From: PVC group bacterium
GTDB lineage: Bacteria > Verrucomicrobiota > Kiritimatiellia > UBA8416
Length of the DNA stretch: 64,000 bases
NCBI GenBank assembly: GCA_003567005.1
Contig: PXBF01000111.1
Coordinates: 44,193 to 108,192, forward strand
Reading direction: 5' to 3'
Below are positions 58,447 through 64,000 of the stretch, one piece after another (position 1 is the stretch's first letter; every line of letters begins with the position of its first letter). The position numbers were made by a program, and so were the translations under genes. The notes beneath the pieces are model-generated. The model ran no database searches. It had not been told where the DNA came from and saw only the letters and a list, made by a program, of their open reading frames with translations.

Positions 58447-60051
58447 TCATTCGACTGGCGTAAGACGTTTCAATATAGGCTGCGCAATGTTGATATAGTG
58501 GTTTCGTAATGTTGTTACGTTGCCCGCATCAAGGAGATGAATGCCTATCTGCGCATTGGAGAAATGATTATCCGCTATGGTTATATCGGTGTTGAACGGG
58601 CCGTCAAATCCAGATGATTTTAGGCCGATACAGCCTCTTGCTGCATATCTGGGAAAGAAGCCGCAGTTCTCAAACACCGATTTTCTGATGGTTACACTTG
58701 TGGCATGTCCGCCCTCCTGATGGGTCGGCAATTCGGCTCCTAGCAACACGCCGGGGTTCATCGTATTGCGGTATTCATTTTCTTCTAGTAGCACGTTGTC
58801 GGTGCGTAGCAGGTGTCCGGCTCCGGCAATGTTTACGAATTTTGATTGAACGCAGGTGTAGGTCTCTGGCTCCCAGCAAGCGGCGGCCAATAGGGCACCT
58901 TTGATTTGTGTTGCGGGCAAAGGCGCTTCGAGTGTGAGCTCGTACAGGTGTCCGTTTTCATGCGGGCCTGCATGGTGTGCAGAGCTGATGGCAAGCGTTT
59001 TCTTTTCATAGCCTTCGTAGTATTCGAGTAGGGATGATGGGGTAATGGGAGCATAGGTGTAAGGGGAAAAGCAGAGATATGTACGTGAGGATGTCGTTTT
59101 ACGTAGCGTCAGCCAGTTGCTGTGGACATTCTGCCCGTCCATCCGCACGCCTCTTACAGAAAGTCCGCGGATGCGAATCTGCCCCTGACATTTGAAAAGT
59201 TTCCATGCATCTCGTGGGCCTGTGAAAAGGCGGCTTCCATCCGGGGCAAACACAATCTTTTCTGCATCGATATTGCGACACTGCTCGGATAAAAATCCAA
59301 ATCCATTACAGTTGTATGTTCGCAGATTGCGCAGTTTTAGATTTTGTATGTGCCCGAAGTACACCTGAAAATCCGTTTGTGCGCCCTGGTGCCAAGAAAG
59401 CAATTCGCCCGGTTGCAAGGTAGATGCAACCTGGGGGGCATGCAGGGTATAGAGGCTTCCTTTGCGTTGCCATCGCGCACCGGCACCCCCTCCATAGGTC
59501 ACGCTTTCCCCGATAAGGTTTCCGTTTCGATCAAACCGGTTCATGCAGTAGGCATCCTGTCCTTCGGCCTCCGGGATTCCATCGAACAGCTTTACCGAAA
59601 TCTCATTCTCCGAAACATGCATCACTTCTCCTGCAGAAGCAAAAACGGGCTCCCGTGTGAAACCGATATTTTCGATGGTAAGGTTGCGATTGTTTTCGCA
59701 CCAGATGATGGCGGGGAGGAAGGTGTGAACGGTGCAGTCATTCTTTCCAGCGAGGATGGTGGCGGGTCCACCCGCCGCATCTTTTTTCCCGCAGAGACAA
59801 AGTCCATTGGATCCTGTGATACCGATATGTACATCTTTGCCCTTGCGGTTGGCAGGGCTTCCCTTGTCATGCGTCATACCCTCGGTTTTGAAAAATACGG
59901 TCGAATCCAAGACGTATTTTCCCGGTTCGAAAACGACGCGTTCGGCGCCTGTCCGGATCGCTTCTTGGATGGCAAGGCGGATGCCCCGAGAACTGTCTTT
60001 TCCGCCTGGTTTCGTAAAATCTTTTACTTCGATGGCTTTTTTGTCAGATTG
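58447..60051 (-). CDS. Right-handed beta-helix protein (no signal peptide seen)
   Basis: VFEPGKYVLDSTVFF; CENNRNLTIENIGF; repeated beta-helix rungs; overlaps the stop of the DUF502 gene. Confidence 0.75.
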   Translation of the reverse strand, partial: QSDKKAIEVKDFTKPGGKDSSRGIRLAIQEAIRTGAERVVFEPGKYVLDSTVFFKTEGMTHDKGSPANRKGKDVHIGITGSNGLCLCGKKDAAGGPATILAGKNDCTVHTFLPAIIWCENNRNLTIENIGFTREPVFASAGEVMHVSENEISVKLFDGIPEAEGQDAYCMNRFDRNGNLIGESVTYGGGAGARWQRKGSLYTLHAPQVASTLQPGELLSWHQGAQTDFQVYFGHIQNLKLRNLRTYNCNGFGFLSEQCRNIDAEKIVFAPDGSRLFTGPRDAWKLFKCQGQIRIRGLSVRGVRMDGQNVHSNWLTLRKTTSSRTYLCFSPYTYAPITPSSLLEYYEGYEKKTLAISSAHHAGPHENGHLYELTLEAPLPATQIKGALLAAACWEPETYTCVQSKFVNIAGAGHLLRTDNVLLEENEYRNTMNPGVLLGAELPTHQEGGHATSVTIRKSVFENCGFFPRYAARGCIGLKSSGFDGPFNTDITIADNHFSNAQIGIHLLDAGNVTTLRNHYINIAQPILKRLTPVE

Positions 60052-60751
60052 CATCGGTGGCACGTATTTCGTGGTTGATCGCATCGTTGGTATTTTCGTG
60101 TGTATTGGGTACGGGGTTTTGGGTAAATCGGTATTGTGTGGGGCCTAGGCTTCCGCCAGACAAAATCGTCTTTAGCGCGGTTTCAACTTGCATGTCCGTA
60201 AAATGAATTTCTTTTTTGGGTAGAATCAGGAGGAATCCTGAGGTGGGGTTGGGCGAGGTGGGAACATAGACGCGATACATGTTATCTTCATCTGGGCCTT
60301 TCATGTTGCCCATTACAAAGCCGATGACCCAGGATCCCGGGCGTGGGAACTCAACCAGCGCGACGGCTTCCGAATTTGTCGAGACATCATGCGCGAAGGC
60401 ATCCACGACATTTTTGGATGCCCCATAGATGGATTTCACGAGGGGAAGCTTCATGAGGATATTCTCGCCCAGGTTTACGAGCTTGCGACCGGTGATATGC
60501 GTAGCGAGAAAACCAGCGCCATAAATCAGCAGGAACGTCATGAAAAATGCAAGGATCTCGGTTACATAGTGGGGGATGTTGCCAATCCAGATTTGCAGCA
60601 CCGGTCGTCCGACAGATGCCATGAATCCCACAATAAACCGGATGACCAATACAGTAACCGTAATGGGGACAAGCACCAATAGTCCGGAAAGAAAGCGTGA
60701 TCTTGTTTTTTTCAATACCGGGTGGTTTTCGTTCTTATGCTTTTCCATCAT
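60044..60751 (-). CDS. DUF502 family membrane protein
   Basis: RSRFLSGLLVLVPITVTVLVIRFI; GRKLVNLGENILMKLPLVKSIYGASKNVVDAF; FPRPGSWVIGFVMG; VPTSPNPTSGFLLIL. Confidence 0.93.
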   Translation of the reverse strand: MMEKHKNENHPVLKKTRSRFLSGLLVLVPITVTVLVIRFIVGFMASVGRPVLQIWIGNIPHYVTEILAFFMTFLLIYGAGFLATHITGRKLVNLGENILMKLPLVKSIYGASKNVVDAFAHDVSTNSEAVALVEFPRPGSWVIGFVMGNMKGPDEDNMYRVYVPTSPNPTSGFLLILPKKEIHFTDMQVETALKTILSGGSLGPTQYRFTQNPVPNTHENTNDAINHEIRATDAI

Positions 60752-60899
60752 ATTTCACGTTTTTTGGTCAGTCTTCACCCCAGCTTGCATCATAATGTGA
60801 CTATCTTTTGTACATGTTTCATGCCAAACGGTATCACATGCATTTCGAATATAAATCGAAAATGCACCTTGCATTCGGCATGCATCGTCCTGCTCGCAA

Positions 60900-61664
60900 T
60901 CACGGCGTTGCGGCTGGTTCTACCGGATCTTGCCGCGCGAATACGCGCTGCAACAACGCCGTACTTCTTGCATTTATATCCGTACGGATCTGTAACTCTT
61001 TCTTTTCTACCGCGGAAAAAAGGCCTTCAAGTGCCTTTTGTGTGACATAATCATCCAAAGAGGGATTTGCGGTTTGCTCCAGTGGCAATCGGTTGAATGC
61101 ATGCGCGGCCTCTGTCCAGTAGGTTCGCGCATCGAATCGGTCCAGCGACGCTATGATAACGGGAGAGAATTCGGCATAGAGTTTATCATAAGATGTCTCC
61201 CACAGGTACTGCGTTGCGGCATTGGGTTCTCCCATCAGGATACCCATGGCATCACGAATCGACATGTTTCGGATAGCTTCCTTGAAAATGGGCGTTGCAC
61301 GTGCGGCTGCATCTTCCGCTGCACGGTTGAGCCTTTCCACAAGAATCCTCTCGACGCTGCTGAATCCCGGAACGAATTGCAGGCGATCGGCTACCATTTG
61401 TGCCTCTGGCGGAAGCAGGATTTTATAGGGACTCTGCAAATATCCATCCTTGGCGGAAAGTGCTTCTGCCCCCTCGGTAATTCCGATCTCAAGTGCTTGC
61501 CGAATGCCGGCAGCAATTTCCATTGTCGTCGCCATTTGTTCGCCTCCGCGGGCGACTCGGCTGGCGGTTTCCTTCCATGCTGGTGAAGCACACCCTATCA
61601 ATAGGATTGCTGCAAGCGGCAAAGTGACTTTGCAGGCATTGGCGACGGCATATTTGTTCAACAT
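60900..61664 (-). CDS. DUF4197 lipoprotein
   Basis: Lipobox LLIGC; GIRQALEIGITEGAEALSAKDGY; VERLNRAAEDAAARATPIF; VTQKALEGLFSAVEKKELQIRTD. Confidence 0.9.
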   Translation of the reverse strand: MLNKYAVANACKVTLPLAAILLIGCASPAWKETASRVARGGEQMATTMEIAAGIRQALEIGITEGAEALSAKDGYLQSPYKILLPPEAQMVADRLQFVPGFSSVERILVERLNRAAEDAAARATPIFKEAIRNMSIRDAMGILMGEPNAATQYLWETSYDKLYAEFSPVIIASLDRFDARTYWTEAAHAFNRLPLEQTANPSLDDYVTQKALEGLFSAVEKKELQIRTDINARSTALLQRVFARQDPVEPAATP

Positions 61665-61928
61665 GATACGTATTCCTTCAAGTTGTTCTGTTTTTTGTTG
61701 CGACATAATGCCGGATTTTGAACATATGATCCAGCTATACCTTTGTCTATATCATGTATCTGGCAGGTATCCATGCAAGCGCATGATTGAGGCAGTGGGT
61801 CGCTTCTATATTAGGTTGATATGGGAGCTGTCTGCACATTATCTGTCTATTGTTGCTTTTCTGGATAATATCATTATCCTCGTGCTTATATTCGTAGGAG
61901 TAGAACAGATCATAAAGGATTGAATGCT

Positions 61929-62393
61929 ATGCAGAAACGAAATTCTATATCACTAACCTTGATCGCTGGTATTTCGGCTATTATTCTGGCCGCCTGCACG
62001 ACAATGGAAAACACGAGTCTGTCTGAATTTCGCTCGTACCCTGATGCCACATATCGCGGGGGCTTTATGGATGAAGGCAGCATTCAGGTGAATTTGCAAT
62101 TCACCTTGGAGGATGGGGTTGTGACGGCGGCGTCTTTCCGGCACCTCGTCGGGGCGGTTCCCGCCTATAATATGGATACAGAAGAAGAGCCATATCGATC
62201 CGTAGTTGCGCAGTACGAGGAAGCCTTGCAATATCTGGTTGGTAAACCACTGCGTGATCATTTGAGAGATTTGCATGATCCGGCAAGGATTGTTGAGCTA
62301 GAAGTGGATGGATACACCGCAGCAACGATCCGCTCGAACAAAATCATTTCTGCCGTGCGCGATGCTCTCAACAGAGGGCCATACGAGTATTGA
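61929..62393 (+). CDS. FMN-binding-domain-like lipoprotein
   Basis: Lipobox LAAC; YPDATYRGGFMDEGSIQVNLQFTLEDGVVTAASF; VDGYTAATIRSNKIISAVRDAL. Confidence 0.65.
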   Translation: MQKRNSISLTLIAGISAIILAACTTMENTSLSEFRSYPDATYRGGFMDEGSIQVNLQFTLEDGVVTAASFRHLVGAVPAYNMDTEEEPYRSVVAQYEEALQYLVGKPLRDHLRDLHDPARIVELEVDGYTAATIRSNKIISAVRDALNRGPYEY

Positions 62394-62595
62394 TATCCTA
62401 TGGAACCAGAATGGTCGTCGTGACAACACCCAAAGCCAGAGAAAGACCTACTGCCGTCGTCTAGGGCTGGTAATCCAGTCTTTGGAATCCCAAGCAGGAT
62501 TCCGTATAGTGCCGCCATGTAAGCGTACGTCAGGGCGAAGCAAACCCTGTACATGGGGTAAGGCGGGGTAGCGATGCGCAGACGACTTTTGCGGA

Positions 62596-62868
62596 CTAGT
62601 TTCTACGGTGGATGGCGAGGAGTGTGAGATCGTCGGTTAGGCGGAGTGATTCCGAAAACTGCAGAATGGATTCTTCAACCTGATTCATGGCGGGTATGTC
62701 GTTTTTGCTTGCCGCGCAATCGAGAATCGCGCTGAGTCCCTCGACACCCAAGTCCTCTTGTTTAAGGTTGCTGGCCTCAAGCGCTCCATCAGTTAAAAAA
62801 ATAAAAAAAGGGACAGACAATTTGCGAGGACAATTTGCGCGCTGTTGTTGTGGCCTTCGTCGATGCGT
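62596..62868 (-). pseudogene. C-terminal remnant of a SpoIIE/PP2C-type phosphatase
   Basis: FFIFLTDGALEASN...GLSAILDCA...LQFSESLRLTDDLTLLAIHRRN; no upstream catalytic half. Confidence 0.55.
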
Positions 62869-63054
62869 TATTTCAATGTTGCGCAGATACGACTGCCGGA
62901 CCACCCGGTAGCATAGAAGGCACCGATAATCGCCCCATGCTTTGTTCCCGCGATATGCGTCGGTTGAATCCCATATTCATCGATCGTTTCCAGCGCCAGA
63001 ATATGCGCCACTCCCCCTGACCCCTCCGCCGCCTAATGCTAGACCGATGCTCAT
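62868..63054 (-). pseudogene. Frameshifted N-terminal remnant of a patatin-like phospholipase
   Basis: MSIGLALGGGGVRG (one-nt indel) VAHILALETIDEYGIQPTHIAGT-KH-GAIIGAFYATGWSGSRI then stop; the expected GTSMG serine motif is destroyed. Confidence 0.65.
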
Positions 63055-63064
63055 GAAAACCGCC

Positions 63065-63454
63065 TCACAAATGCCAGCCAATTATATTGCCCATAACTCC
63101 GCGAACCCGTTCGGACCAGGGGCGGTTCTGCCAACGCTCCAAATCGTATGTTTTGGACTTGGAAATATCCTCCTCAAAAAGGGCAATCATTTCTTCCAAA
63201 TCCAGAGTGGACTTCGCCCATTCCAGAAGCCAGGCAGAATCAATCGACGAAAAATCCTCTATGGAATAAGTTACCTGCTTATCTTTGCTAAGATTCAGAT
63301 AGGCGCTATCGGTTTCGGGATCATATAGCACGAGTTCGGCCTGGAAGGTCTTGCCCGAGGTAAGCCTCCAATAGCGGAAATCAGTATTGGCCATAGAGAC
63401 CATATTCACCATCAAGAGACAGACCAGAATATATTTCCATGTCATCTTGAACAT
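63065..63454 (-). CDS. Small secreted protein with SHD1-like domain
   Basis: Signal peptide MFKMTWKYILVCLLMVNMVSMA; FRYWRLTSGKTFQAELVLYDPETDSAYLNLSKDKQVTYSIEDFSSIDSAWLLEWA. Confidence 0.6.
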   Translation of the reverse strand: MFKMTWKYILVCLLMVNMVSMANTDFRYWRLTSGKTFQAELVLYDPETDSAYLNLSKDKQVTYSIEDFSSIDSAWLLEWAKSTLDLEEMIALFEEDISKSKTYDLERWQNRPWSERVRGVMGNIIGWHL

Positions 63455-63583
63455 GCGTTCGGTCACCCCTTTCCTGATCGTGGCAAAACCAGTAGGCCCG
63501 CACACCTTTCTACGGTGCCATTATGGTCAGCACGGCCACGCAAAGCAAGCGCTGAGCTTGTTCATCGCCTTCAGGTGGTCTGT

Positions 63584-63613
63584 CCCCTCGTGACCCGTCC
63601 CCTCGTGACCCGG
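63584..63613. repeat. Tandem 15-bp repeat, two copies
   Basis: gtcccctcgtgaccc x2, identical. Confidence 0.9.
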
Positions 63614-63710
63614 GGCGCGGGGTCGTAGACAAAGGCACGAAGGGATTTGAAACTGATGACGGAAGACTTATACAAAAGCTGAAAATCTGGAATTGTCGGT
63701 GGGCTTGCGC

Positions 63711-64000
63711 CTATAGTTCCCATGCTTGTGTGTGTGTGATGCCACGGATGTTGGCGCGTTTTACCAGATCCATGGAAATAACGGTTTTGGGGTAATCGTC
63801 GCCGGTGCGTTGCAGATTGCCGAATTCGCGTTTGCTTACTTCGTTGTTTTCTATCAGATAACATACTTGCACGTATTTTGTTTGATCGCCCTTTTGCAGC
63901 ACGAAGTCGATTTCGCTTTGGCCAATCCGCCCCGTGTGAATACGGTAGCCTTCGCGCCGGTAGTGCAGGTATACGAGATTCTCTAGCATGCGACCAACTG
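63711..64000 (-). CDS. C-terminal DUF4143 part of an AAA-type ATPase, truncated by the window end
   Basis: VGRMLENLVYLHYRREGYRIHTGRIGQSEIDFVLQKGDQTKYVQVCYLI; frame open to the window edge. Confidence 0.8.
   Translation of the reverse strand, partial: VGRMLENLVYLHYRREGYRIHTGRIGQSEIDFVLQKGDQTKYVQVCYLIENNEVSKREFGNLQRTGDDYPKTVISMDLVKRANIRGITHTQAWEL

Noticed and set aside
59344-60078. 244-aa plus-strand ORF opposite the beta-helix gene
   Set aside because: The minus strand has beta-helix rungs and a coherent start next to DUF502; this is a mirror ORF

Overview
The window is gene-dense bacterial DNA. The gene repertoire (glycan-degrading enzymes, sulfatase, URO-D-like proteins, DUF6288, DUF502, divergent T2SS) suggests the PVC superphylum, e.g. 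Kiritimatiellota/Lentisphaerota; this taxonomy is an inference. Three blocks stand out. (1) About 0-37 kb and 51-60 kb: a glycan/glycoprotein catabolism region with GH36-like, GH101-like, GH20, GH37/63-like, GH2 beta-mannosidase and GH99-like proteins, two SASA esterases, a sulfatase, a metzincin/M66-like protease, two M24 peptidases, two URO-D-like proteins, an AraC regulator and a 2106-aa alpha-2-macroglobulin-like protein. (2) 38.8-51.9 kb: a type II secretion operon in the order G-H-I-J-K-L-M-D-x-E-F. Its secretin is 1430 aa and carries about seven extra tandem N-domain-like modules. (3) Repeat-rich or decaying DNA: 64-bp direct repeats around an ATPase gene, a frameshifted glycosidase remnant, patatin and SpoIIE-phosphatase remnants, and several families of short intergenic repeats. 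I saw no CRISPR array, rRNA, tRNA or intact transposase. All family calls come from reading motifs in the translations; no database search was run.
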